From CAYGZM01 sp964354365 (lineage in GTDB: Bacteria > Planctomycetota > Phycisphaerae > Sedimentisphaerales > Anaerobacaceae), in NCBI GenBank assembly GCA_964354365.1, contig CAYGZM010000023.1, positions 1 through 37,136 on the forward strand: a stretch of 37,136 nucleotides of DNA, read 5' to 3'. The position numbers and the translations under genes were made by a program. This document shows positions 1-6,603 of this stretch, one piece after another. How positions within the stretch are numbered: position 1 is the first letter of the stretch; each line of letters begins with the position of its first letter. The notes under the pieces were generated by a model. It made no database searches. It saw nothing but the letters and a program-made list of their open reading frames with translations, and had not been told where the DNA came from.

Positions 1-7
1 CATAGTG

Positions 8-220
8 ATGAATGACCCTACTCCCAAATATTTTGATGATGATGGAACAGAAATCAATCCTGACCTAATCCCTTTTCCTAAGCCCGGCCTATGCATCACT
101 TGCAAAAAAGATGGGCAGGTTGGAGAAGAAGAAATTCTATGCAATCTGACAAGATCTGACCAGCAGGGAGAAGAAGAATTTATTTGTGAGGCATATGAGC
201 AGAAAGATATTGAGAAGTAA
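8..220 (+). CDS. hypothetical small acidic four-cysteine protein
   Basis: A 70-residue protein that I do not recognise. It is acidic and has four cysteines (C29xxC32, C45, C60), which could bind a metal. An in-frame GTG lies just before the ATG, and only seven bases of upstream sequence are in the window, so the true start could lie outside it. The last dozen codons (ICEAYEQK...) are echoed about 1 kb downstream at 1187-1231, just before the DUF1080 gene, which suggests a paralogous gene once stood there. Coding potential is supported by the duplicated tail and the amino-acid composition, not by any family match. Confidence 0.55.
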   Translation: MNDPTPKYFDDDGTEINPDLIPFPKPGLCITCKKDGQVGEEEILCNLTRSDQQGEEEFICEAYEQKDIEK

Positions 221-239
221 TGAGAGTTGAGGAGTTCAC

Positions 240-572
240 CTATTCGAGCCTCGCCGATGCTACATCGATACGATCTTCTCCCGCCACCTGTGTTATTTTC
301 GCCTCAACTATTTGTTTGTGGACGGCTGGAAAGAGACGTAGCTTGTTCTGTGTGAGTTTGGCCATTGTGCTACGAACCCCAGAGACTTCTTCATCACTCA
401 ATTCAGGATTATACGACTTATAGCTTTCGACATACTGGTCCAGCGACCTGTCCCATATATCGGGCGGATTGCAGGCTATGTTCCATGCACTGCACGCGGC
501 ATTGAGGCGATTCTGCTTTTCTTCAAGCGTCCTACCGGATCTGATAAACTCACCCGCGAACTCCCAGATCAT
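240..572 (-). CDS. hypothetical protein, 110 aa
   Basis: An orphan protein of 110 residues starting MIWEFAGEFI. I chose the ATG at 572 because AAGGTG lies six bases before it; an upstream TTG at 659 would add 29 residues but has no ribosome site. It is predicted to be largely helical and soluble, with two cysteines near residue 30. It follows the 731-955 gene on the same strand and is probably cotranscribed from the promoter at 1050-1077. I know no function for it. Confidence 0.55.
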   Translation of the reverse strand: MIWEFAGEFIRSGRTLEEKQNRLNAACSAWNIACNPPDIWDRSLDQYVESYKSYNPELSDEEVSGVRSTMAKLTQNKLRLFPAVHKQIVEAKITQVAGEDRIDVASARLE

Positions 573-730
573 TTCGGACACCTTTTGCTTCGATGCAGAA
601 ATGCCCGTCCTATGTCCTTGGTTCCTATTATTTCGTATCACACCAACTCCCGTTCTCAAGATTCCATCAACTGATTTTCATCTATAATGTCAATCTCGAA
701 AATGGCTACACAGATAGCAAAAGGCAAAAA

Positions 731-955
731 CTACCTGTGCAAATCCTCAACTTGGCATACGATAGTACTCTCCACCGTATCCAGAGTTATGGCAATCCTG
801 CCAGTATCCCTGAGATGAATAAGGTAATCGGCGGCATTCTCAGGAGGCATATTCGCAATTTCCGGATAGTCAGCCGATATGCTCTTATGGCAGCGTATCA
901 GATAGCTTCTCAGTACTCTCGTTGCTTTCTTGGCTACTGTTCTTTCATTCATCAC
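731..955 (-). CDS. hypothetical protein, 74 aa
   Basis: A small, mildly basic, helical protein without a recognised domain. GTG (955) and ATG (952) are adjacent in frame and either could be the start. It is the first gene after the conserved minus-strand promoter at 1050-1077, whose -10 box ends 95 nt from the start; the HU and GIY-YIG-like genes in this window have the same arrangement. The 240-572 gene follows it. Confidence 0.5.
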   Translation of the reverse strand: MMNERTVAKKATRVLRSYLIRCHKSISADYPEIANMPPENAADYLIHLRDTGRIAITLDTVESTIVCQVEDLHR

Positions 956-1049
956 GGTCTCTCTCTAAATTGTCCATACGGGAGGCACGTTTATCTTTGA
1001 TCTTATCCAAAGTCTTAATTATCTGTAGATCAAACCCATCAATACTCTC

Positions 1050-1077
1050 ACTCTATCACAGATTGTGATGTTGTCAA
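1050..1077 (-). promoter_or_regulatory. repeated sigma70-type promoter, copy 1
   Basis: Reading the minus strand: TTGACA (1077-1072), a 16-base spacer and TAGAGT (1055-1050). The spacer holds the palindrome TCACA-ATC-TGTGA, which could be an operator. Near-identical copies lie at 4941-4968 and 6431-6458, each upstream of a minus-strand gene. Confidence 0.75.
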
Positions 1078-1186
1078 GCAGGGCAAACCATCTCCTGCTT
1101 GACTCCGCTCCCTTTCTCCTTTATCCTATCGCCTGTTAAAGGAGAAGTTGGAATGCCTATTCCCATCTCTTCTTCTCAACAAGTGT

Positions 1187-1231
1187 TTTTGTGAGGCATA
1201 TGAGAAGAAAGAACGAGTCAAAGGTTTTTGA
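1187..1231 (+). pseudogene. tail fragment related to the first gene of the window
   Basis: The frame ending at the TGA at 1229-1231 reads FCEAYEKKERVKGF, matching the C-terminus of the 8-220 protein (FICEAYEQKDIEK). At the nucleotide level TGTGAGGCATATGAG is shared exactly. No start codon or matching N-terminal part is visible upstream, so this looks like the remains of a duplicated small gene just in front of the DUF1080 lipoprotein gene. Confidence 0.45.
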
Positions 1232-1241
1232 AGGATAACTC

Positions 1242-2048
1242 ATGAAGCTCACTTTAACAGCAATTCTATTGGCAGCACTTCTTGGCGGGTGCGTTAAACA
1301 GATTGAAGATCGTCAGTTGGGCGATGAAGGCTGGAGAAGTCTATTCAATGGAAAGGATTTGAGTGGATGGGAAGTCAAATGCCTTCCTCAAGATCGTGAA
1401 AAGGTGTTCTGGAAGGTAAATAATGGAGCCATAGAATGCAATTCTATTGGGGAGCCTAAACATAACTATGTATGGCTTGTTACGGAGAAGGAATTTGCCA
1501 ATTTTGAATTTCGATTGAAGTTTCAGGTGTTTCAGTTTTCAAAGGGTAACAGTGGAGTGCAATTTAGAAGTCGCTACGATGATTCGGATTCCGCTCCTAA
1601 TGGAGGCTGGCTGAACGGGCCACAGATTGATATTCATCCGCCGATGCCATTTCGAACAGGATTGATTTATGATGAGACGCAGGGGGTAAGACGGTGGATA
1701 CATCCTTCATTGAAGGATTCGATGATTGTGGTGGGAAACTGCCCTCCTTCTGCCCATTATACTGAGCTAAAATATGCAGACAATGACCCGGATGCATGGA
1801 ATACCCTGGGCTTAATCTGTGATGGAATGAAGGTCAAGACACTCATAAACGGCAGAATCATTTCCGACTATGATGCAACTGGCATCTTGGATGACGAAGT
1901 ACATCGTGCTCATAATGTTGGCGTAAGAGGCAAGTTTGCTTTGCAGTTACATACGAATGATGAATTGCTTATTCGATTCAAGGATATAGAGATACTTGGA
2001 AAAGACTACGGGATCATTAACCGTAGGGAGAAGCTCAAAGCCATATGA
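1242..2048 (+). CDS. DUF1080 (3-keto-disaccharide hydrolase family) lipoprotein
   Basis: A 268-residue exported lipoprotein. The first 16 residues form a signal peptide ending in a lipobox (LLGGC, Cys17). The mature part begins with the DUF1080 hallmark FNGKDLSGW (residues 35-43) and continues as a single beta-sandwich, with SGVQFRSRY, GPQIDI and GRIISDY-type segments characteristic of the family. Family knowledge: DUF1080 proteins act on 3-keto-glycosides or bind and cleave oligosaccharides in the envelope of Planctomycetes, Verrucomicrobia and Bacteroidetes. It stands 130 bp before a secreted metallo-hydrolase and a Tat-exported MR/MLE protein on the same strand, which would suit a small envelope carbohydrate-catabolism group; exact substrate unknown. 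Confidence 0.88.
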   Translation: MKLTLTAILLAALLGGCVKQIEDRQLGDEGWRSLFNGKDLSGWEVKCLPQDREKVFWKVNNGAIECNSIGEPKHNYVWLVTEKEFANFEFRLKFQVFQFSKGNSGVQFRSRYDDSDSAPNGGWLNGPQIDIHPPMPFRTGLIYDETQGVRRWIHPSLKDSMIVVGNCPPSAHYTELKYADNDPDAWNTLGLICDGMKVKTLINGRIISDYDATGILDDEVHRAHNVGVRGKFALQLHTNDELLIRFKDIEILGKDYGIINRREKLKAI

Positions 2049-2177
2049 TTTTAAGGACTTGGTGGGCAGGGAAATAGTGAGACGTTTATGTAAGCCTCAT
2101 CTGAGGCAGATAATTGTCAGGATATTGGGGCGAGATGCGATTGTATAGAGATCATGAGAGTACAAGGAGATATCAAA

Positions 2178-3038
2178 ATGAATAAGAATATCAAGCATAT
2201 CCTCACAGTTGTCCTTCTTCTGCTTGCATCAATTTCATTTGGTCGGCAAAGAGATTCTCAGCCTGTCGAGTTCAAGAAGATATCCGACAACCTCAACGAA
2301 ATCCTGGGTGGAAATGGTGCAAGAACAGGGGCCTATATTGGTGACAACGGAGTTCTCCTGATCGATTCAAAGATGGATGATGACTCGGTAGGTCAGGTAA
2401 TTGAAGGAATTAAGAAGATCACGGACAAGCCAGTCAAGTATTTGGTGAATACCCACAGCGATGGTGATCATGTTGCTGGGAATCGATATCTGTCAGAACC
2501 AGTGACTTTCGTGGCTCATGAGAACTGTCGGAAGGATTTCTTTGGTCCCGACAGAAGTGGAAATCCGTCAGAATGGAGCAAACCCGAGCTATTACCCTTT
2601 GTTCCCTCTGTGACATTTAGAGATAAGATGGAAATCTATCTTGGCTCAAAGAAAGTAGAACTGTGGTACTTCGGTGTAGGTCACACTACAGGAGATACTG
2701 TCCTATACTTCCCTGAGGAGAAAACAGCCTTTATTGGAGACCAGATGTTCCTGGCCAGACCCCTACTCATCCATTCTTACAAGGGTGGCAATTCCTTTGA
2801 ACATGTCAAGACACTCACCAAAATGCTTGAGACAATAGATGCTGAGAAATTCTGTAGTGGCCATAGTGAGATGACAGATCGGGCAGGGATCAAGAGCCAT
2901 ATTGCTCAGATGAGGCAGAAGCAGGAGAAAGTCAAAGCATTGATGAAACAGGGTAAGAACTTGGAACAAGTCAAGGCAGAGTTCGAACAGGCAGAAGGCA
3001 GGCTGATTGAGAGCATCTATAGTGAGGTAGAGAAATAG
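2178..3038 (+). CDS. secreted metallo-beta-lactamase-fold hydrolase
   Basis: A 286-residue MBL-fold protein with an N-terminal signal peptide (KHILTVVLLLLASISFG). I chose the ATG at 2178 because AAGGAGA lies just upstream; the in-frame ATG at 2154 would place a charged extension before the signal peptide. Numbered from this start, metal-binding residues are visible: THSDGDH (His93, Asp97, His98), GHTTGD (His169), GDQ (Asp188) and GHSE (His229). The second His of the usual HxHxDH is Asp here, as in several MBL families with an HxDGDH motif. The C-terminal 50 residues are a charged helix. The substrate cannot be told; it is likely periplasmic. It stands between the DUF1080 lipoprotein and an enolase-superfamily gene in the same direction. 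Confidence 0.85.
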   Translation: MNKNIKHILTVVLLLLASISFGRQRDSQPVEFKKISDNLNEILGGNGARTGAYIGDNGVLLIDSKMDDDSVGQVIEGIKKITDKPVKYLVNTHSDGDHVAGNRYLSEPVTFVAHENCRKDFFGPDRSGNPSEWSKPELLPFVPSVTFRDKMEIYLGSKKVELWYFGVGHTTGDTVLYFPEEKTAFIGDQMFLARPLLIHSYKGGNSFEHVKTLTKMLETIDAEKFCSGHSEMTDRAGIKSHIAQMRQKQEKVKALMKQGKNLEQVKAEFEQAEGRLIESIYSEVEK

Positions 3039-3098
3039 CCTCGGCAGAAGATATGCAAAACCTTTCTCCCAACGGTTACAGATAGTGGGGATTATGTC

Positions 3099-4385
3099 AT
3101 GAAAACTGATCGTCGTACATTCATAGGTAGTGCTTTGGCAGGTGGGCTTGCTGCCGCAGGGTCGCGTTCATGCAGTGGCTCAGAAGTCCATGGTCCTGGT
3201 TCAGGGGCACAGAGACCCGATTACACGCGACTCGATGAAATACTCAAACAGCCTGTATTGAAAAAGGAGCTCTTTGCCACTCCCGTAACCATCAAAAGCC
3301 TCGAATTGCTTCGCTACGAGAACAGTTTCTTATGCCGGGTGCGTTCTTCGGATGGAGCAGAGGGCATTTCAGTTGGTCACGGCGGCATGAATTCGCTCTA
3401 TCCAATTTTTCTCAATGCGTTGAAACCTTTCTTCATTGGCAAGGATGCACGTGAGCTTGACTTGCTGCTGGAGAAGGTATTTACATACAACCTGAATTTC
3501 AGATTGAGCGGCATGGCGATAGGTATACCTCTGGCTACCATTGAGTTTGCGATTCTCGATATGCTGGGGTGTATCGCTGACAAGTCCATCGGCCAATTGA
3601 TTGGAGAAAGCCATCACCCACGAGTAGCAGTTTACCAGGCCACAGAATACCGTGAAAAACCACTAGAAGAGTCCATGGAACTGATAAAAAGGGATGTTGC
3701 GGAATATAATGCCCATGCGGTTAAAATCAAGGTTGGCGGGCTTATGTTCATGACTGCCGACATTAATGCCGTTGCTCCAGAAGGAAGGACTGAAAAGATA
3801 ATTCCGTTGATCCGCGAGACGTTTGGCGACAAGATGGCTTTATACGCAGATGCAAATGGTTTCTATTCGGTGGATGAGGCGATACGGATCGGCAGACTAT
3901 TGGAGGAGTACGGTTATGGCTTCTTTGAAGAACCCGTTCTTTTCGACTGGTACGAAGAGACCAAACAGGTTGCTGATGCATTGACCATTCCAATTGCAGG
4001 TGGAGAACAGGAATACAGTCTGCATGGTTTTCGCTGGCTAATAGCCAATGATGGGCTGCAAATTGTCCAGCCTGACAACTATTATTTTGGTGGCATGATT
4101 CGTTCGATGAAAGTGGCACGTATGGCGGAGGCATTTGGAAAGCCCTGTACGCCACACATGTCTGGCGGCGGACTCGGATACCTTTACATGATTCACTTTG
4201 TGTCTGCTCTTCCCAATGCATCTGCTCATCATGAATTCAAGGGATTAAGAACGAATGTGAAATTTGAATGCAAAACATCGCCCCTGTCAGTGGTGGATGG
4301 GAAAATCAAAGTTCCCACTGGTCCAGGTTTAGGTGTGGAGATTGATCCGGATTTCATTAGGAAGCATGAGGAAGTCAAAGGATAG
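3099..4385 (+). CDS. mandelate racemase / muconate lactonizing enzyme family protein, Tat-exported
   Basis: A 428-residue enolase-superfamily enzyme. It starts with a twin-arginine signal (TDRRTFIGSALAGG), so it is probably folded in the cytoplasm and exported. The barrel carries the expected residues: KIK (Lys209/Lys211), metal ligands Asp251 (YADANG), Glu277 (FFEEPV) and Glu303 (GGEQ), Asp326 (QPDN) and the His base in PHMSGG (His353). The family abstracts a proton alpha to a carboxylate, giving racemisation, dehydration of acid sugars or lactone opening; this member could be a sugar-acid dehydratase or epimerase. All catalytic positions look intact. Its place after DUF1080 and MBL-fold proteins suggests use of sugar-derived substrates in the envelope. 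Confidence 0.88.
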   Translation: MKTDRRTFIGSALAGGLAAAGSRSCSGSEVHGPGSGAQRPDYTRLDEILKQPVLKKELFATPVTIKSLELLRYENSFLCRVRSSDGAEGISVGHGGMNSLYPIFLNALKPFFIGKDARELDLLLEKVFTYNLNFRLSGMAIGIPLATIEFAILDMLGCIADKSIGQLIGESHHPRVAVYQATEYREKPLEESMELIKRDVAEYNAHAVKIKVGGLMFMTADINAVAPEGRTEKIIPLIRETFGDKMALYADANGFYSVDEAIRIGRLLEEYGYGFFEEPVLFDWYEETKQVADALTIPIAGGEQEYSLHGFRWLIANDGLQIVQPDNYYFGGMIRSMKVARMAEAFGKPCTPHMSGGGLGYLYMIHFVSALPNASAHHEFKGLRTNVKFECKTSPLSVVDGKIKVPTGPGLGVEIDPDFIRKHEEVKG

Positions 4386-4460
4386 TCTATGCGGTAGAAA
4401 TCAGATAATCACTATGAGGGTTGTACTCTAATGACGATAGGGAGGCTGGTGAAGAAGTAA

Positions 4461-4495
4461 AAAACTAGGCCCACATAGCGATATGATGTGGGCCT
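4461..4495 (-). terminator. intrinsic terminator of the HU gene
   Basis: Perfect 10-bp inverted repeat AGGCCCACAT (4467-4476) / ATGTGGGCCT (4486-4495) with a 9-base loop. On the minus strand the stem is followed by AGTTTTTT, a good U-tract, 30 bases after the HU stop codon. The + strand side has only GTTTG, so it would also weakly stop transcription from the 3099-4385 gene. Confidence 0.85.
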
Positions 4496-4523
4496 GTTTG
4501 ACATATCCTTATTCTTCCTAAGG

Positions 4524-4847
4524 TCAGACCATATCTTTCAGATTCTTAAGGGGCCGAATCTTCACAACATTACGTGCTGGCTTGGCCTTGAAAACAGTTT
4601 CTTCGCCAGTGAAGGGGTTGATACCCTTACGAGCCTCGGTTGCAGGTTTTCGCTGTACGGTCAGCTTCATCAAACCGGGAACGGCATATGCACCTGGGCC
4701 GCTTCGACCGAGGCTCTTTTTAATCTGAGCCGCCATTGCTTCAAACACTGAGTTGACATCCTTCTTTGTCAATCCTGTCGCATCGGCGATTCCTGATACG
4801 ATCTCACTCTTGGTCATCGGTTTAACAGGTGCTTTCTTGTTTGCCAT
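4524..4847 (-). CDS. HU/IHF-family DNA-binding protein
   Basis: A 107-residue histone-like nucleoid protein. After a lysine-rich N-terminal extension (MANKKAPVKP) it shows the HU fold: helical dimerisation part (MTKSEIVSGIADATGLTKKDV), then the DNA-binding arm with the usual KPATEARKGINPFTGEE and the end KARPxRNVVKIRPLKNLK pattern. It dimerises and bends or wraps DNA. An AAGGAGAG ribosome site precedes ATG 4847, a promoter lies at 4941-4968 and a terminator at 4461-4495, so it is a complete one-gene transcription unit. The lysine/proline extension and the Gly-Pro insert near the arm are typical of planctomycete HU-like proteins. Confidence 0.93.
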   Translation of the reverse strand: MANKKAPVKPMTKSEIVSGIADATGLTKKDVNSVFEAMAAQIKKSLGRSGPGAYAVPGLMKLTVQRKPATEARKGINPFTGEETVFKAKPARNVVKIRPLKNLKDMV

Positions 4848-4940
4848 AACATGCTCTCCTTACGAAGAAAAAAGATTAGAAAAAAACAGTCCATTCGGCT
4901 ATGGCTTCCACCAAGCCAAATCTCTTAACAACTCCCACCC

Positions 4941-4968
4941 ACTCTACCACAGATTGTGATGTTGTCAA
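4941..4968 (-). promoter_or_regulatory. repeated sigma70-type promoter, copy 2 (HU promoter)
   Basis: On the minus strand TTGACA (4968-4963), 16-base spacer, TAGAGT (4946-4941), followed by GGGTGGGAGTTG. The -10 box lies 94 bases before the HU start codon. The core is the same as copy 1 except one spacer base. The homology with copy 3 continues downstream of the -10 box (GGGnGGGAGTTG). Confidence 0.8.
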
Positions 4969-5269
4969 GCAATCCATTATACAATCGAATTCAAAGGCAC
5001 TGCTAAACAACTCCAAACGAAGTTGGAGAAGGTGAGACAGGCATGTAGGGATTTACCTTTTGAGGAGGTAGGAGAGATAGGGACTGTCAAAATTACTCAA
5101 AAGATCATTGATAGTGTTTTCGCTAAATTGTCAAACGATAAGCGGTATAAAAGAAAATCAGGATTACCCGGTAATCGGTTTCTATAATGCCTACGAGCAT
5201 GTGTACCGCTACACAGACCGCCCACGTTTGCCTACGTTGCAAAAAGTATTTTTATTAGATGTAATATAG
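4969..5269 (+). pseudogene. frameshifted remnant of an unknown protein gene
   Basis: Two overlapping open stretches on the + strand read like protein but are in different frames and lack a start. The first (4969-5187) gives IHYTIEFKGTAKQLQTKLE and continues as a plausible helical sequence to a TAA at 5185. The second (about 5144-5269) gives DYPVIGFYNAYEHVYRYTD and ends at a TAG at 5267. The first begins right at the HU promoter repeat. I infer a decayed gene with a frameshift near 5150. I do not recognise the family. Confidence 0.4.
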
Positions 5270-5360
5270 CAAGGTATTTAACATTGGTAGTTATAATCGC
5301 CGAATGGATAGCTGCTGGTAATTTATCCCAAATAGTGGCAATTTCAGCCAAGTTGGCGGG
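5232..5360 (-). pseudogene. possible integrase-type C-terminal tail fragment
   Basis: The minus-strand frame reads LAEIATIWDKLPAAIHSAI before running to a stop at 5232. From memory, tails of the form LAxIxxxWxxLPxAIxxxI close many planctomycete phage-integrase-like proteins. No catalytic part of an integrase is present. The match is short, so this is a weak call; if right, it marks an old insertion in the decayed region between HU and tex. Confidence 0.25.
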
Positions 5361-5472
5361 CAATTGCTGCGGCTTTGCGTGCACGCTCTCTTGACTTACG
5401 ATGGGCATTGGCACTATGCGTTTTAATTTGTTTTTCTCGTCTTTTATTGAGTCTATCTCTACGTCTTCCCAT
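5344..5472 (-). CDS. possible 42-aa highly basic protein
   Basis: A short ORF starting MGRRRDRLNKRREKQIK and ending ARKAAAIARQLG, with about 18 Lys or Arg in 42 residues. GAAAGGA lies eight bases before the ATG at 5472. Such a composition would suit a nucleic-acid-binding or ribosome-associated peptide. Its end overlaps, in another frame, the possible integrase tail at 5232-5360, so one of the two may be spurious or the pair may be a frameshifted relic. No family recognised. Confidence 0.35.
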   Translation of the reverse strand: MGRRRDRLNKRREKQIKTHSANAHRKSRERARKAAAIARQLG

Positions 5473-5694
5473 GAAAAGTTCCTTTCAGTACTTTTACCAA
5501 ATCTGTCACGCTATGCCAGGTTTCATGGCAAATAAAGCATTTTCAGTATTATTACAGCCTGTCTATAATAAATATCCTCGAATTGTAAGCACCAGGCAGG
5601 GCAAAAACAATGAACTTTTTGGGGAAGATATCGGAAAGTAGTAAAACAGACTGCGATGATATCTCTGTATCTGTGGCCCGGAGTCTTAACCACC

Positions 5695-5945
5695 TGTGAT
5701 CAGCGACAATTATTCTTACCGTTCAACGAAGATTGAAATTACCGGCTGAGTTTGAGAGCCGGTAGGCTATCTGGATTTTCCGCATATGAAGGAGATCCAG
5801 ATGGTTACGGACAATCAGGTAAGAATACTTATGAAGCTGATCAACCAGGAGAAATTGCTCAAAACGGCGGCTGCTAAAGCTGGGATGAGCGAAAAAACCG
5901 CCCGCAAGTATCGCAAATCGGGCAAACTGCCCAGCCAGTGCAGGG
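5695..5945 (+). mobile_element. IS21-family remnant, left end
   Basis: The stretch begins TGTGATCAGCGACAAT, which has the TG start and a CGACAA-like segment expected of an IS21-type end, then a leader and the 5' end of istA. Similarity to IstA stops around 5940; neither the rest of istA, istB, nor a right end is visible, so the element is a truncated relic. Confidence 0.55.
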
Positions 5946-6028
5946 TGGTGCACGATACTCCACACTCTCCCTCTCCCATTATATTCTTATTAAATCCTAT
6001 TAAAAATCAAAACAATCAAAAGAATTAG
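5801..6028 (+). pseudogene. istA: truncated IS21 transposase istA (N-terminal HTH only)
   Basis: From ATG 5801, preceded by AAGGAG, the frame reads MVTDNQVRILMKLINQEK and then AAAKAGMSEKTARKYRKSGK, the N-terminal helix-turn-helix that opens IS21-family IstA transposases. The normal protein is about 500 residues with a DDE integrase core; here family-like sequence ends about residue 48 and is followed by about 27 unrelated, Ser/Pro/Asn-rich residues to the stop. All catalytic residues are missing, so it is a relic. Confidence 0.7.
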
Positions 6029-6136
6029 GGCTAATGGTCTTAGTGTCAAGAGTTTGTAGATTATAAGTAATCCTGGACAATTGTGAGGGGGGTGTGACTG
6101 GTGACCCAGGTTGTTCAGATGAGCAATGAACCAACT

Positions 6137-6331
6137 TCAGGTTGAAAAGGTATAGCCATATTTCCAGCCTTTGCCGCTGGTATCTTCCTCACATCCCTGG
6201 GCCAGCATTCTCCTTTCCCATTGACGGGCAGCCGCCTCGGAAGTGAACTGCTGTATAACTCTGAAGTCGCGAGGGTTTCCATGTTCCCGCTTTCTTCTTT
6301 CCAGATCATCCGTAAGTCCTGCGTACCTCAT
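6137..6331 (-). CDS. short GIY-YIG-nuclease-like protein
   Basis: A 64-residue protein starting MRYAGLTDDLERRKREHGNP, which matches the second half of the GIY-YIG signature (YxGxTxDLxxRxxxH) and keeps the helix with Arg and His. The first strand (GIY) is missing and no catalytic Glu can be placed with certainty, so it may be inactive or only fold-related. I place the start at ATG 6331: a -10 box lies at 6436-6431, so a longer frame beginning at 6421 cannot be translated from this promoter, and AGAGG precedes ATG 6331. The C-terminus GKGWKYGYTF recurs, as far as I recall, in short planctomycete relatives. Confidence 0.6.
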   Translation of the reverse strand: MRYAGLTDDLERRKREHGNPRDFRVIQQFTSEAAARQWERRMLAQGCEEDTSGKGWKYGYTFST

Positions 6332-6430
6332 AACAACCTCTAAGTGAGCACCTCTTTGGGAGCAACTACAATAACCTCTTCCAGAATTGTACTGAGCATT
6401 GGTGTTTATGGCAATGTGCAACTCCCCCCG

Positions 6431-6458
6431 AACCTACCACAGATTATGATGTTGTCAA
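6431..6458 (-). promoter_or_regulatory. repeated sigma70-type promoter, copy 3
   Basis: Minus strand TTGACA (6458-6453), 16-base spacer, TAGGTT (6436-6431). It differs from copies 1 and 2 at two -10 bases and breaks the spacer palindrome (TCATA for TCACA). The upstream GCCCTGC is shared with copy 1 and the downstream GGGAGTTG with copy 2. It lies 100 bases before ATG 6331. Confidence 0.75.
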
Positions 6459-6603
6459 GCAGGGCGAAGTTCTTGCTCCTACCATGAAATGGTGGTATTA
6501 TTTTGGGATCATTTGGGAGCAGTGCTATGAGTCCTTCACCAGCAGAGTCAGTTGAGCAAAGGAGTTGAAGAAGTATCGGATGAGATTGAGAGTGTAATAC
6601 AGC

